From positions 248,001 through 312,000 of the forward strand of contig CAVXKY010000024.1 of NCBI GenBank assembly GCA_963762425.1: DNA of 64,000 nucleotides, read 5' to 3'. Below, piece after piece: positions 8,463 through 16,853 of this stretch (the first letter of the stretch is position 1; each line of letters opens with the position of its first letter). The stretch is from REEB95 sp963762425 (lineage in GTDB: Bacteria; Pseudomonadota; Alphaproteobacteria; ATCC43930; CGMCC-115725). The translations under genes were made by a program, and so were the position numbers. Under the pieces are notes generated by a model. It made no database searches. It had not been told where the DNA came from and saw nothing but the letters and a program-made list of their open reading frames with translations.

Positions 8463-9455
8463 TTATTCGGCAACCGAGGCCGGACGCGCGCGGCGCTTCC
8501 ACAGCCGCCCGCTTTCCAACCCCTGCCAGAGAAGCAGCATCGGCACGCCGATGACGATGTCGCGCGCGCGCTTCAACAGCGAGAGCGCGAGCATGGTCTC
8601 GGGCGGCAGGCCGTAGAGCGAGCCCAACATGACATAGACCCCTTCCTGCACGCCCAGCGCGTTGGGCACGAAGAAGGCGGCGCTGCGCGCGGCATAGAGC
8701 AGGCTTTCGATGGTCAACACCGCCGCCAGGCTGATCGGCACGCCCATGAGCAAAAGCGCGATCCAGGCCTCGATGCCGTTGGCGATCCAGCCGGCGAGAT
8801 GCAGCGCGAATCCCTGCGCCAGGCCCGACGGGTGGCCATAGCAGGCGTGAATCGCGTCTTGAACGGGCCGCATGCGCGCGGTTGCCGCGGGCAGCGATTG
8901 ATGGGCGATGCGCCGGGCGAAGCCTTCGAACAGGCCGAGCGCGCGGCGCTGCGCCACGATGAAGGCGATAGCGGCGGCCAATGTCACCACGATCGCGGCG
9001 GCGACGCCGTAGGCGAGCTTGGTGCCGGGCCGCGCATAGAGCAGCAATCCCAATCCCAGCCCGGTGTATCCCAATTGCGCCAGCATCTCGACGGTGACAT
9101 CGACCACGGTGGTGGCGATGGCGACCGCACCGGTGAGGCCGAGCAGCGTCGCCGCCCGCGCGCCCATGACAAAACCGCCGATCTGCGACAGCGGCAGCAC
9201 ATCCGAGCCGGCATCGCGGATGGCGCGGCTGAGGACGAAGATCCAGGGCTTGGTCGCGGGATGCTTCGGCACGATCACCCACCAGGACAATCCCAGCAAG
9301 CCGAAGAGCACGAGGTGATAGAGGCAGACGATGGCGAAGCCGCCCCAGCCGATCGTCAGCAGCGCGCCGGTCACCGCGCCGAAGCCGTAATAACCGACGA
9401 CGCAGGTGCCGAGGATGAGCCCGGCGATCGCGGCGAAGATCGCGGCCAGCTTCAT
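8463..9455 (-). CDS. HpnL-type flippase-like integral membrane protein
   Basis: A polytopic membrane protein of about 330 residues in the lysylphosphatidylglycerol synthase TM/UPF0104 group, closest in pattern to HpnL proteins of hopanoid loci. Several hydrophobic helices are evident, for example AAIFAAIAGLILGTCVVGYY at the N-terminus. The conserved stretch SDVLPLSQIGGFVMGARAAT (about residues 107-126) is characteristic. The ATG at 9455 is chosen because it overlaps the upstream stop as ATGA. A longer in-frame extension to 9578 would overlap the ferritin-like gene by over 120 bases. No squalene or hopanoid genes are nearby. Confidence 0.7.
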   Translation of the reverse strand: MKLAAIFAAIAGLILGTCVVGYYGFGAVTGALLTIGWGGFAIVCLYHLVLFGLLGLSWWVIVPKHPATKPWIFVLSRAIRDAGSDVLPLSQIGGFVMGARAATLLGLTGAVAIATTVVDVTVEMLAQLGYTGLGLGLLLYARPGTKLAYGVAAAIVVTLAAAIAFIVAQRRALGLFEGFARRIAHQSLPAATARMRPVQDAIHACYGHPSGLAQGFALHLAGWIANGIEAWIALLLMGVPISLAAVLTIESLLYAARSAAFFVPNALGVQEGVYVMLGSLYGLPPETMLALSLLKRARDIVIGVPMLLLWQGLESGRLWKRRARPASVAE

Positions 9456-11185
9456 GACGCGCGGAAGCTCCACAGCCGCAGGCTCGACAGCGCCACCGCG
9501 CCGAGCTTCGGCAGGAAGCTCGGGCGCAGCAATCCTTCGTCGAATTCCTTCATGCGCCTGGCGTTCTCGCCGTAGCAATTCTCGAGGAAGCGGCGGAAAG
9601 TGAAGCCTTCGAGGAAGACGCTCGCTTGCGTCGCCGAGAAATCCTTGCCGTCATTGAGTTTGGCGCCGCGCTGCGCGGTACCGACTAGGCGCTTCAATGC
9701 GCGGTAATAGTAGCGTAGCGAGGTCAGGCCGCGGCGCCAGGCCGAGGCATGGCCCCGGCGCATCTCGTGATAGGCCATCCAGTTGACGAAGAAGACGATA
9801 TGGCGCGTCTCCTCGTACATCAGCCGGTCGAAGATCGCGAATATGGAATCCGGTAGGAAGCCCGCTTCTTTCGCGATCTTGAACACGCCGAAGCCCAGGA
9901 AGGAATCGACGCACTCGCCATAGCCGAAATCCTTGAACGCGGTTTCGATGTCCGGCGACAAGGGTTCGAGCGGCGTTTCCGGCGCGTCGATGCCGTAGCG
10001 CTTGATCATCACGCGGAGGAGATCGGCGTGGCGCGCCTCCTCGAAACCTTGCAGCGCCACCGCGTCTTTCACCACCGGATCGTCGATGGTTTCGGTGAAG
10101 GCCTTGACGATGGCGCCGGCGCGCTTTTCCGTATGCAGCACTTCCTGCCAGAACGGCACCGAGCGCAAGCGCTTCAAGGCCGCTTCGTCGAGCTCGGGCC
10201 AGGGCAGGGTTTCGGGGTCGTAATCCTGATAGGTCTCCTTGAAGTGGCGGCAGAACGCTTCCTTGTGCGCCTCGGAGCCGATGGCGATGTCGTTCTTCTT
10301 GCCCATGAAGCGGCGGGCCAACCGCACCATCCGCGGCACGAAATTCGGCCGCAGCAGGCGCGTGTCGTAGCCGTCAAGGCGGCGGTCGTTCTCGGTGAGG
10401 CAGATGTCCATCAGTTCCGCGGTGTCGATATCGACCCCGACCTGCTTGCTGCCGGTGACGGTGAAGTTGTTGTCGGCGTCGGGCACGCTGCCGATGCCGC
10501 GCGCGATGCCGATGCGCTCCCAGATCAGGAACGCCCACACGCCCAGCACCTTGAGCGCGAACCACGGCCGGCGCCACCAAGGCATGTTGCGTTTGTGCCA
10601 CGCCACCCAGTTGACGAAGAACAGGATGTGCCGCCCCTCCTCCTGCATCACCGGCTCGAAGGTATCGACCAGATCGGACGGGAAAAAGCCCGAGCGCTTG
10701 GCCACTTCGAACAGGCCGAAGGCGAAAAAGCTGTCGATGCATTCGCTGTAGCCCGTCACCATGAAGGCCCATTCCGGGTCGCGCGGCTTTTCGTAGGGCG
10801 GCTCGGGCGCGAGCTTGATGCCGTAGGCCTGGACCATGTTGGCGAGCACCTCCTTGTGCCGGCCTTCCTCGAAGCCGTTCAACTCGACCGCCTTCTTCAG
10901 CAGCGGGTCGGCGATCTCCTCGCCATAGGTCAAGACGCGCAGCTTGGCCTTGCCCTCGGTCTGCACCGCGATGTCCCAGATCGGCAGGCCGACCAGCCGG
11001 TTGCGCGCGTCGTCGTCGAGCTTGGGCCAATCGATCACCGCGGGCTTGTAGGGGTTGAAGGTGTCGAGCAGCATCTGGCTGAACATCGCCTTGTGCGTGT
11101 CGCTGCCCAGGCGCACCGGCCCCGCCGCAGCGCCCTGCCAGATGCGGGCGGCGCGATCGGCCTCGGCGACCGGCGATAGTTCCAT
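9452..11185 (-). CDS. Tandem double ferritin-like (di-iron) domain protein
   Basis: A 577-residue soluble protein made of two homologous halves (about residues 26-290 and 302-560). Each half repeats the same ordered signals. Half 1 has E77 in QTEGK, FEEGRH (E107/H110), GYSEC (E148) and QEEGRHILFFVNW (E183/H186). Half 2 has E353 in HTEK, FEEARH (E383/H386), GYGEC (E424) and YEETRHIVFFVNW (E459/H462). The E, ExxH, E, ExxH order is that of a four-helix di-iron bundle, so both halves keep a full ligand set. The function is unknown; oxidase, oxygenase or iron storage are all possible. It is coupled by ATGA to the HpnL-like gene. Confidence 0.75.
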   Translation of the reverse strand: MELSPVAEADRAARIWQGAAAGPVRLGSDTHKAMFSQMLLDTFNPYKPAVIDWPKLDDDARNRLVGLPIWDIAVQTEGKAKLRVLTYGEEIADPLLKKAVELNGFEEGRHKEVLANMVQAYGIKLAPEPPYEKPRDPEWAFMVTGYSECIDSFFAFGLFEVAKRSGFFPSDLVDTFEPVMQEEGRHILFFVNWVAWHKRNMPWWRRPWFALKVLGVWAFLIWERIGIARGIGSVPDADNNFTVTGSKQVGVDIDTAELMDICLTENDRRLDGYDTRLLRPNFVPRMVRLARRFMGKKNDIAIGSEAHKEAFCRHFKETYQDYDPETLPWPELDEAALKRLRSVPFWQEVLHTEKRAGAIVKAFTETIDDPVVKDAVALQGFEEARHADLLRVMIKRYGIDAPETPLEPLSPDIETAFKDFGYGECVDSFLGFGVFKIAKEAGFLPDSIFAIFDRLMYEETRHIVFFVNWMAYHEMRRGHASAWRRGLTSLRYYYRALKRLVGTAQRGAKLNDGKDFSATQASVFLEGFTFRRFLENCYGENARRMKEFDEGLLRPSFLPKLGAVALSSLRLWSFRAS

Positions 11186-11360
11186 CGAAAAACCCCTATT
11201 CCTGGGCTTTATTAGACCATGGGGCCCAGTTTATCCCGGCGCACTATGTCGCGTCGTGAAGTGGCTTCCAAGCGCTCCGGCAGCCTGTCCCAAGCCCGGA
11301 ACCGGCCTTGAGCACCAAAACACCCTGTCTTTTATTTTAGCCTTTTATTCGGCGGGGGTG

Positions 11361-11388
11361 GTGAAAAGCGCCGTTTCCGGCCTATAAT
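11361..11388 (+). promoter_or_regulatory. Candidate promoter with consensus -10 for the small secreted protein
   Basis: A perfect TATAAT (11383-11388) is preceded at 16 bases by GTGAAA (11361-11366). It lies about 36 bases upstream of the ATG at 11425. The -35 match is poor, so activity is uncertain. Confidence 0.4.
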
Positions 11389-11424
11389 CTATTATCGGTT
11401 TGGCTTTGGCGGATGGGGACGATC

Positions 11425-11751
11425 ATGCGGCAGGGATTTTGGCTGGCGGCACTGGTGGCGGCTTCGGTGATGATCGCGCCCGCCGCTTTCGCCTGGGAGA
11501 TTCAGCACACCGGTACCAACCCCGACGGCACGCCGCGCTTCGCGGATCCCGACGCCACCACCGACGCGATGGCCGAGCACCTCACCGGCGGCGATAGCGG
11601 CAGCGCCAGCTCGAGCGTCATGCATTTCGGCAACACGACTTTGTCGTTTGGCGGCGGGTCCGGATACGATTCCGGCATGTCGCCGGCGCTGCAGAACAGT
11701 TTCATCGGCAATCCGGCGGTTTCGCGCACGGTTCCGAATTCGAACTGGTAA
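11425..11751 (+). CDS. Small secreted protein of unknown function
   Basis: I do not recognise a family. The 108-residue product (start MRQGFW) has a clear Sec signal peptide with a hydrophobic core ending APAAFA, so it is probably periplasmic. The mature part is short, Gly/Ser/Asn/Asp-rich and without cysteine, for example HFGNTTLSFGGGSGYDSG. A candidate promoter precedes it. An alternative ATG four codons upstream (11413) is possible. It is flanked by leftward genes on both sides and stands alone. Confidence 0.55.
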   Translation: MRQGFWLAALVAASVMIAPAAFAWEIQHTGTNPDGTPRFADPDATTDAMAEHLTGGDSGSASSSVMHFGNTTLSFGGGSGYDSGMSPALQNSFIGNPAVSRTVPNSNW

Positions 11752-11796
11752 TCCCGAGCATCGCCGCGGCTTGGCTCAATCCGCCTCGCGTCTTCT

Positions 11797-12363
11797 TTAC
11801 TTCACTGAAATCGGAATTCGGATGTCGATGATGGACGCCACCGGGTGTCCGTTTTCCATTGCCGGAAAAAACCGCCATTTCACCAGCGTATCGAGTAGCG
11901 CGCTATTGAGCGTGGGCTCGGGCGTAGACTGAATCAGCTCCACCTGGGCGGAACCATCGGCGGCGACGCGGAAGCGCGCCACCGCGATCAGATCAATGTT
12001 CCGGTTGCGCAAACTGTCGGGGATTTCGGGCATAGGCTGATAAAGCGCGCGCGCGCCCATGTTGCCGCTATTGGCCGGACGCTGCGGCGCGGTTTGCTGC
12101 TGTTGCGGCGGCGGCGTGGGCGCGGGTTTCGGCGCTATCGCGTGCTCGCGCGGCAGCGAGGGCGCGGGCTGCGGCGGCGCCGGCGGCTGCTCGATCACCT
12201 CGACCTCGATCGCGGGAGGCAGCAAGGGCGGGCTCGGCTGCCACGCCAGCAACCAGAGGAATGCCAACAACGCCAACCCGGTTACAAGCAGCGCCGCCGG
12301 CAAGTTCCAGCGCAGCCTTTGCCAGGGCTCGTTGTAATAGCGGAGTGACGCCGTTCTACTCAT
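11797..12363 (-). CDS. tonB: TonB-family energy transducer
   Basis: TonB carries proton-motive energy from ExbB/ExbD to outer-membrane receptors. The 188-residue product has one N-terminal membrane anchor (about residues 20-40, LPAALLVTGLALLAFLWLLA). A Pro/Gln-rich periplasmic linker with PAPTPPPQQQQ follows. The C-terminal TonB domain (about 110-188) ends in IDIRIPISVK. The start at 12363 overlaps the exbD stop by eight bases; a longer reading would run deep into exbD. With exbB, exbD and the receptor it forms a dedicated TonB system. Confidence 0.85.
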   Translation of the reverse strand: MSRTASLRYYNEPWQRLRWNLPAALLVTGLALLAFLWLLAWQPSPPLLPPAIEVEVIEQPPAPPQPAPSLPREHAIAPKPAPTPPPQQQQTAPQRPANSGNMGARALYQPMPEIPDSLRNRNIDLIAVARFRVAADGSAQVELIQSTPEPTLNSALLDTLVKWRFFPAMENGHPVASIIDIRIPISVK

Positions 12364-12757
12364 GCTTGATGGCGAACAGGAAATGCTCGGCTCCAGCGGC
12401 GCGCGCGCGCAGCATCGCCTGCACCACGATGCCGCTGGGTGCGGCGCTGTCGGCGGCGACAATGATGTTGGTGTCCGGGCCGGCCATGAGCGATTGCAGC
12501 GCCGTCGTCAGCGTGTCGAGAGTCACCCCGATCTGATTGAGCAGGATATCGCCGTTCTTGGTCACCGTCAGGGTCACCGATTTCTTGGCCTGGAGTGGCG
12601 TCGATTCCCCGCGCGGCAGATTGACCGCGAGAGAATGCAGGTTCTGCAAGCTGAGCGAGGCCAGCATGAACGTCGCCAGCAGGAAGAACATCACGTCAAT
12701 CATGGGAATGATCTCGATGCGGCCGCGCTTGCGCAGGCGGGACTTGCGCAACTTCAT
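12356..12757 (-). CDS. exbD: Biopolymer transport protein ExbD
   Basis: ExbD is the inner-membrane partner of ExbB that couples proton flow to TonB. The 133 residues contain a basic N-terminus and one transmembrane helix starting IIPMIDVMFFLLATFMLAS, with the conserved proton-relay Asp (MIDV, about residue 20). A periplasmic C-terminal domain follows. It overlaps exbB by ATGA and tonB by eight bases. Confidence 0.92.
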   Translation of the reverse strand: MKLRKSRLRKRGRIEIIPMIDVMFFLLATFMLASLSLQNLHSLAVNLPRGESTPLQAKKSVTLTVTKNGDILLNQIGVTLDTLTTALQSLMAGPDTNIIVAADSAAPSGIVVQAMLRARAAGAEHFLFAIKHE

Positions 12758-13383
12758 GGTTTGTCCCCGCTCTCGTCGAGTCGGATGCGGTCGATGAGCC
12801 GCGTGCCCAACCGCTCCATCTCATCCATCACCAGGGCCTGGCGGTAGGAGAAATAATTGAAGGCGAAAAGAGCGATCAAGGCGATGAGCAGGCCCAAAGC
12901 GGTCGCGATCAAGGCTTCGGCCACGCCGCCGGTGACGCCGCTGGGATCGACCAGGCCCTCGTTGCCGAACAGCTTGAAGGCGCGGATCATGCCAGCGATT
13001 GTGCCCAAGAGGCCCATGAGCGGCGCGGCGGTGACGATGGTTTCGAGCACCCACAGCCACCGTCCCAAGGCCTTTTCGATCAGACTGGCCTCGTCGGCGG
13101 CACGCGATTCCACCCACCAGGCCGGCCGGGTGTGGTTGTCCAGGATGACGCGGAAGAAGCCGCCAAAATAACTACGCCCGTCGAGCGCGCCGAGCTCGCG
13201 CCCGAGCTCCTTCCACGCGAAGCCGTAGGTCTCGATCAGCGTCAACAAACCCGGCGACAGATTCGTCCGCTTGAGGAAGACGAAACCCTTCTCCAGAACC
13301 ACCACCACCGCGATCACCGCCAGCAGCAGCAGCGGGTAGATCATCACCCCGCCGGCGGATAGCGTCTCGAACAAATCACCCAT
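12754..13383 (-). CDS. exbB: MotA/TolQ/ExbB proton-channel family protein
   Basis: The proton-channel subunit of the TonB energising complex. It has 209 residues with three predicted membrane helices. The family segment APLMGLLGTIAGMIRAF (about residues 118-134) and the later ALIATALGLLIALIALFAFN form the conserved channel helices. It lies three bases after the TonB-dependent receptor and overlaps exbD by four. TolQ is an alternative family member, but no tolR, tolA, tolB or pal is present, so ExbB is preferred. Confidence 0.9.
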   Translation of the reverse strand: MGDLFETLSAGGVMIYPLLLLAVIAVVVVLEKGFVFLKRTNLSPGLLTLIETYGFAWKELGRELGALDGRSYFGGFFRVILDNHTRPAWWVESRAADEASLIEKALGRWLWVLETIVTAAPLMGLLGTIAGMIRAFKLFGNEGLVDPSGVTGGVAEALIATALGLLIALIALFAFNYFSYRQALVMDEMERLGTRLIDRIRLDESGDKP

Positions 13384-13386
13384 GAA

Positions 13387-15765
13387 TTAGAACTCCTTGC
13401 CTAAACCGGCGAAGACCGAACGGCGCGGCCCGTATTGCGGACCGGCGATGCCGACGCCGGTCTGTTCGCGAATGAGATAGGTTTCGTCGAGCGCGTTGAT
13501 AACGTCGAGGCGCACGGTAAAAGGCCCGCCCGGCGCATCCGCGAAACGGTGGGAGACGCCGAGATTGACCTGCTCGTAGGACGGCACCGTGCCCTCGTTG
13601 AAGTTGTCGCCGGCGGAACAGGCGCAACGTACGCCGGTGCCCGCGACGATGTCGATGCTGTAACGCGTGCCCAGCCACAGATAGGACATGCCCGCCGAGG
13701 CGGTCATGCGCTGGCTGTGATCGGTGTTGACCAGATGCGAGGCGATGTAGGCAAGATCGGTCGGCGAAAAATTGTTCTGGGCCGAGGTGATCTGCTCTGC
13801 CTTCTGCTGGGCGTAGGCCAGATTGCCGTAGAACGAGAACGGCCCGTGATCGTAGGAAGTGGTGAGCTCGACGCCCTTGTTGTACCCGACGTGATAGTTG
13901 AACGGCGTCAGGACAATCGGCGAACCGAACTGGGTCTCGTCGATCAGGTTGCGGGCGTATTTGTAATAGACGTCGAGGCCGGCCTTGAGCCCGGGCAAGA
14001 TCTCCTGCTCCACCCCGGTGTCGAAATACTGGTCGCGCTCGGCCTTGACCGGCGAATTCTGGCTGGAGGGAAAGGCCGCGGTGGTGTTGGCGAAGGCGTT
14101 GACGGTATTGGTGGAAACCAGCTCGAAAGGCGGCGGGGTGAAGTAATTGGCGTAACCCGCATGTACCGTGGTCGATGGCGTGGCGTTCCACACCGTGTTG
14201 AGCCGTGGGCTGATCTGATTCTCCATGGTATAGGCGTTCACCACGTCGAAACGTCCGCCGTAATTGACCGTCACGTCCGGCAGCACCTTCCACTCGTCCT
14301 GGAGATAGGTGCTGTAGGTCCAGCCGGTTTTCTGATGGTCCTGGACGATCGGACACGGCGTGTCGCTGATGGTGCAGTTCCCCGGCGGCACGCCGCCGGT
14401 GATTTCGACCCAGTTGGTGGTGTCATTCCAGGCCTTTTCGCCGCTCACGATCACTCCGGCGCGCAGCGTGTGGTCGGCGATCGCCTTGTAGGCGCCCTCG
14501 GCCTGAACGCCATTGACCAGGCTCTGGGTGAGCGCATCCTGGGATATCCCGGTGAAGGCGAGATCGCCGTAAATGTCCGGGTGGTAATGCAGTGTGCTGT
14601 ATTTGTCGTAGGCCGAGACCTGGAAATCGAAGTCCTGGCGCGATTGAAGATACGAGAGCACGCCGAAATAGCTGCCTTCGTTCTGATGCTCGTTGAGCAT
14701 GGCGGAATTGTAATTGGTGCTGCCATTGACGCTGTTAGCGACCGGCTGTCCCGGATTGTTCGGAATTTGGAATTGGCCGTTGAACAGGCCGCCGATCAGG
14801 CTCACCTTGCTCGAGCTATCGATGATCTTGTCGACATAGCCGAAGCCGTGGGTCTGAAGCGTATCGTCGTGAATGGCGTTGTAATTGGGCGTCGGATTTT
14901 CGAGGCCGTGGTCGCTTTGCAGATTGTCGGTGGCGAAATAATAATTGTAGTTCCCGACCGTGCCGCCATATTCGGCGCTTGGATTAATCGTGTCATAGCT
15001 GCCGCCATAGATGCCGACCGAACCGCCCGGCTCGAACAGCCCGCTCTTGGTCTGGATGTCGACGATGCCCGCCGTGCGCAAGCCGTATTCCGCCGGCAGC
15101 GCGCCGGTGATGAGCTGCATCGAGCTGGCAAAGCGCGTGCTGATGCTCTGGCCGAAGAAACTGACGCCTTCCGGCAGCACGACGCCGTCGATGCGGTATT
15201 GCACGTTCAAATGCTCGTTACGGATGTGGAAACCGCTGTTGGCGAGGCTGTCCTCGTTGACGCCCGGCGCTTGCAGCATGACCTGATTGATCGGCGCGTT
15301 CTCGCCGCCAGGCATGTTTTCGACCGCCTGGTTGGTGATGGTGTAGGTCGAGGCGCCGGTGCGCGTCTGGATTCCGATGCGCGCCTGGTCCAGCCGTTGG
15401 GCGATTACGGCGAGATCGAGCGCCGATTTGGAGGCGAGCGTCAGGTTCAACGTTGTCCCGCTCCCGGCCTGAAGATTCACCACCGATGTGACGGTCTCAA
15501 AACCGTCCTTGTCGCCGATCAACGAATAGACGCCTGGCGGGACGTTGGCGAGGCTGAAGCCGCCATCCGGCCCGGTGATGGCGCGCGCCACCACGCTGCC
15601 ATCGGGCGCCTCGAGCTTCAGGCTCACGCCGACCAAGGGCCGGTTGAGCGCGTCCTTGGCGACGCCTTCGACCGTGCCGGCGGGTGGTGCGGCCAAGGCC
15701 GTTCCCGCGCCCAGCATCAAGCCGAGCAACGCCGCGAATAAGAGCAGAGAAATTCTGAGCAACAT
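13387..15765 (-). CDS. TonB-dependent outer-membrane receptor with N-terminal carboxypeptidase-regulatory-like domain
   Basis: A 792-residue outer-membrane importer. After a Sec signal peptide (MLLRISLLLFAALLGLMLGA and on), residues about 30-110 form a carboxypeptidase-regulatory-like beta-sandwich (GTVEGVAKDALNRPLVGVSL). A plug domain follows (about 135-240, with PGVNEDSLANSGFHIRNEHL), then a long beta-barrel ending in phenylalanine (GLGKEF), the usual outer-membrane assembly signal. The ATG at 15765 has GAGGGG seven bases upstream. It sits between the DUF2946 gene and exbB. The Zur/Znu genes opposite suggest a metal or metallophore ligand, but the substrate is unproven. Confidence 0.85.
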   Translation of the reverse strand: MLLRISLLLFAALLGLMLGAGTALAAPPAGTVEGVAKDALNRPLVGVSLKLEAPDGSVVARAITGPDGGFSLANVPPGVYSLIGDKDGFETVTSVVNLQAGSGTTLNLTLASKSALDLAVIAQRLDQARIGIQTRTGASTYTITNQAVENMPGGENAPINQVMLQAPGVNEDSLANSGFHIRNEHLNVQYRIDGVVLPEGVSFFGQSISTRFASSMQLITGALPAEYGLRTAGIVDIQTKSGLFEPGGSVGIYGGSYDTINPSAEYGGTVGNYNYYFATDNLQSDHGLENPTPNYNAIHDDTLQTHGFGYVDKIIDSSSKVSLIGGLFNGQFQIPNNPGQPVANSVNGSTNYNSAMLNEHQNEGSYFGVLSYLQSRQDFDFQVSAYDKYSTLHYHPDIYGDLAFTGISQDALTQSLVNGVQAEGAYKAIADHTLRAGVIVSGEKAWNDTTNWVEITGGVPPGNCTISDTPCPIVQDHQKTGWTYSTYLQDEWKVLPDVTVNYGGRFDVVNAYTMENQISPRLNTVWNATPSTTVHAGYANYFTPPPFELVSTNTVNAFANTTAAFPSSQNSPVKAERDQYFDTGVEQEILPGLKAGLDVYYKYARNLIDETQFGSPIVLTPFNYHVGYNKGVELTTSYDHGPFSFYGNLAYAQQKAEQITSAQNNFSPTDLAYIASHLVNTDHSQRMTASAGMSYLWLGTRYSIDIVAGTGVRCACSAGDNFNEGTVPSYEQVNLGVSHRFADAPGGPFTVRLDVINALDETYLIREQTGVGIAGPQYGPRRSVFAGLGKEF

Positions 15766-15845
15766 ATCATTCCCCTCATGCATGAGATCGCAAGCAAAAG
15801 CGCGCGCGTAAAAACGCGGCGGTTTCGCCGTCCCAAAGATCGATT

Positions 15846-16241
15846 TCAGGCGATGGGTGGGGCGCGGGTGCGGAAGAGGAGATAAGCCGGCGGCGACAGC
15901 AGCAGTTCGGCTATCGCGGCGGCGGGCATCGCGGCGAGGGATTCGCTCGGCAACGCCAATACGATCGGCGGCGGCAGCGCCGCGCCATTGGCCATGTGCA
16001 TGACCTGGCAGATGGCGCAGCCGTCTTCGTCGGGCCCGGCCGGTATCGGCGCGCTGTCGCCGCTCGGCATGGCGATGACGGTCGGGCCGGTGCTGCCCAG
16101 CAGCCGGTAGAAATCCTCGGGATGCATGTGGCCGTAACTGGCGGTGAATTGCACCAGCATGGCGGCTAAGGCGAGGAAGCGGGCGATACCGGCCAGCGGG
16201 GCGCGGCCTCCCTGCCCCGCCGCTTCGCTCAATTCCGGCAC
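15846..16241 (-). CDS. DUF2946-type membrane protein with Cys/His motif
   Basis: DUF2946 proteins often accompany TonB receptors and copper or zinc genes; their function is unknown. The product has one hydrophobic helix (ARFLALAAMLVQFTASYGHM) followed by a periplasmic part containing DGCAICQVMHMANG, a CxxC plus His/Met cluster that could bind a metal. No ATG suits the start. I chose GTG at 16241 (VPELSEAAGQGG), with AGGAAA upstream, giving 131 residues; TTG six bases later is an alternative. It begins the leftward receptor-exbB-exbD-tonB unit and faces the Fur-type regulator across about 175 bases. Confidence 0.6.
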   Translation of the reverse strand: MPELSEAAGQGGRAPLAGIARFLALAAMLVQFTASYGHMHPEDFYRLLGSTGPTVIAMPSGDSAPIPAGPDEDGCAICQVMHMANGAALPPPIVLALPSESLAAMPAAAIAELLLSPPAYLLFRTRAPPIA

Positions 16242-16296
16242 GATCGAAACGGATTTCCTGCGCAATCCCCGCCCCTTTGGCGCCAGCGTAAGGATG

Positions 16297-16318
16297 GCGC
16301 TTGCAGCCTTGCAAGCGC
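16297..16318. promoter_or_regulatory. 22-bp dyad: candidate operator or hairpin
   Basis: Perfect 9-bp inverted arms GCGCTTGCA and TGCAAGCGC flank a 4-base spacer. The dyad lies between the divergent DUF2946 and Fur-type genes. It shares the half-site TTGCAAG with a second dyad at 16371-16383. No T-run follows on either strand, so a terminator is unlikely. A metalloregulator operator is the best guess. Confidence 0.4.
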
Positions 16319-16370
16319 GGCCCCGGCCGGCGATCCGACCCGCGGAGTGTCGCAGCCCAACGCTCGTATT

Positions 16371-16383
16371 GCAAGTTACTTGC
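16371..16383. promoter_or_regulatory. Candidate operator upstream of the Fur/Zur-type gene
   Basis: GCAAG-TTA-CTTGC is a perfect 5-3-5 inverted repeat that ends 32 bases before the regulator's ATG, where an autoregulatory operator would be expected. It does not match the classic alphaproteobacterial Zur consensus that I recall (TGTTAT-N-ATAACA), so the assignment rests on symmetry, position and the TTGCAAG half-site shared with 16297-16318. Confidence 0.4.
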
Positions 16384-16415
16384 GTTATCCGCCGCCGCGG
16401 ACTATTTCTCCCGTC

Positions 16416-16823
16416 ATGGCGCGAAAATCCCGTATCCCCGCCGCCTTGGTGGGTCTGATGGCGCGCGGCAAGCATCACGCCTGGACGCTCGAGGAGCTTC
16501 AGGCGGGACTTGCCCGCGACGGCTCCGCCGCGGATTTTTCGTCGGTGTTCCGCGCCGCCGAAAAACTGGCGGCCGAAGGCGCCGTCCGCAAACTCATGCT
16601 CGAGGATGGGCGCGCCCGTTTCGAGCAGGCCGGCGCGCATCACGATCACCTGCATTGCACGCGCTGCGATGAACTCGTTCCCATGCCTTGCGTCGTCCGC
16701 GCCAACACCTTCGCCGCGCTTGAAGCGCGCACCGGCGCGGCCATCGCCGAACACAACATCGTTTTCAGCGGCGTCTGCCGCAACTGCCGGACGGTGCGGA
16801 ATCCGCGCCGCAAGCGCCGGTGA
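16416..16823 (+). CDS. Fur-family metalloregulator, probably Zur
   Basis: A 135-residue Fur-superfamily repressor with an N-terminal winged helix (about residues 1-65) and a C-terminal metal-binding dimerisation domain. Visible metal sites are the His-rich GAHHDHLHC, the CTRC pair (about residues 86-89) and CRNC near the C-terminus, the structural Cys4 zinc site of Fur/Zur proteins. The neighbouring znuA-, znuC- and znuB-like genes in the same direction make Zur the most likely subtype. The start MARKSR is chosen for family length. Candidate operators lie just upstream. Confidence 0.75.
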   Translation: MARKSRIPAALVGLMARGKHHAWTLEELQAGLARDGSAADFSSVFRAAEKLAAEGAVRKLMLEDGRARFEQAGAHHDHLHCTRCDELVPMPCVVRANTFAALEARTGAAIAEHNIVFSGVCRNCRTVRNPRRKRR

Positions 16824-16853
16824 TCGGCGCGATCCATGGTTGGAATCCGGTCC

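Noticed and set aside
12754..13383. TolQ of the Tol-Pal system
   Set aside because: The gene is followed by exbD and tonB and preceded by a TonB receptor; no tolA, tolB or pal is present.
13435..15741. 768-codon plus-strand frame opposite the TonB-dependent receptor
   Set aside because: No recognisable domain; it mirrors third-position GC bias of the receptor gene on the other strand.
15766..16374. Extension of the TonB-dependent receptor reading by about 200 residues upstream
   Set aside because: It would run through the DUF2946 gene in another frame and hide the signal peptide; the ATG at 15765 has a good ribosome site and a signal sequence.
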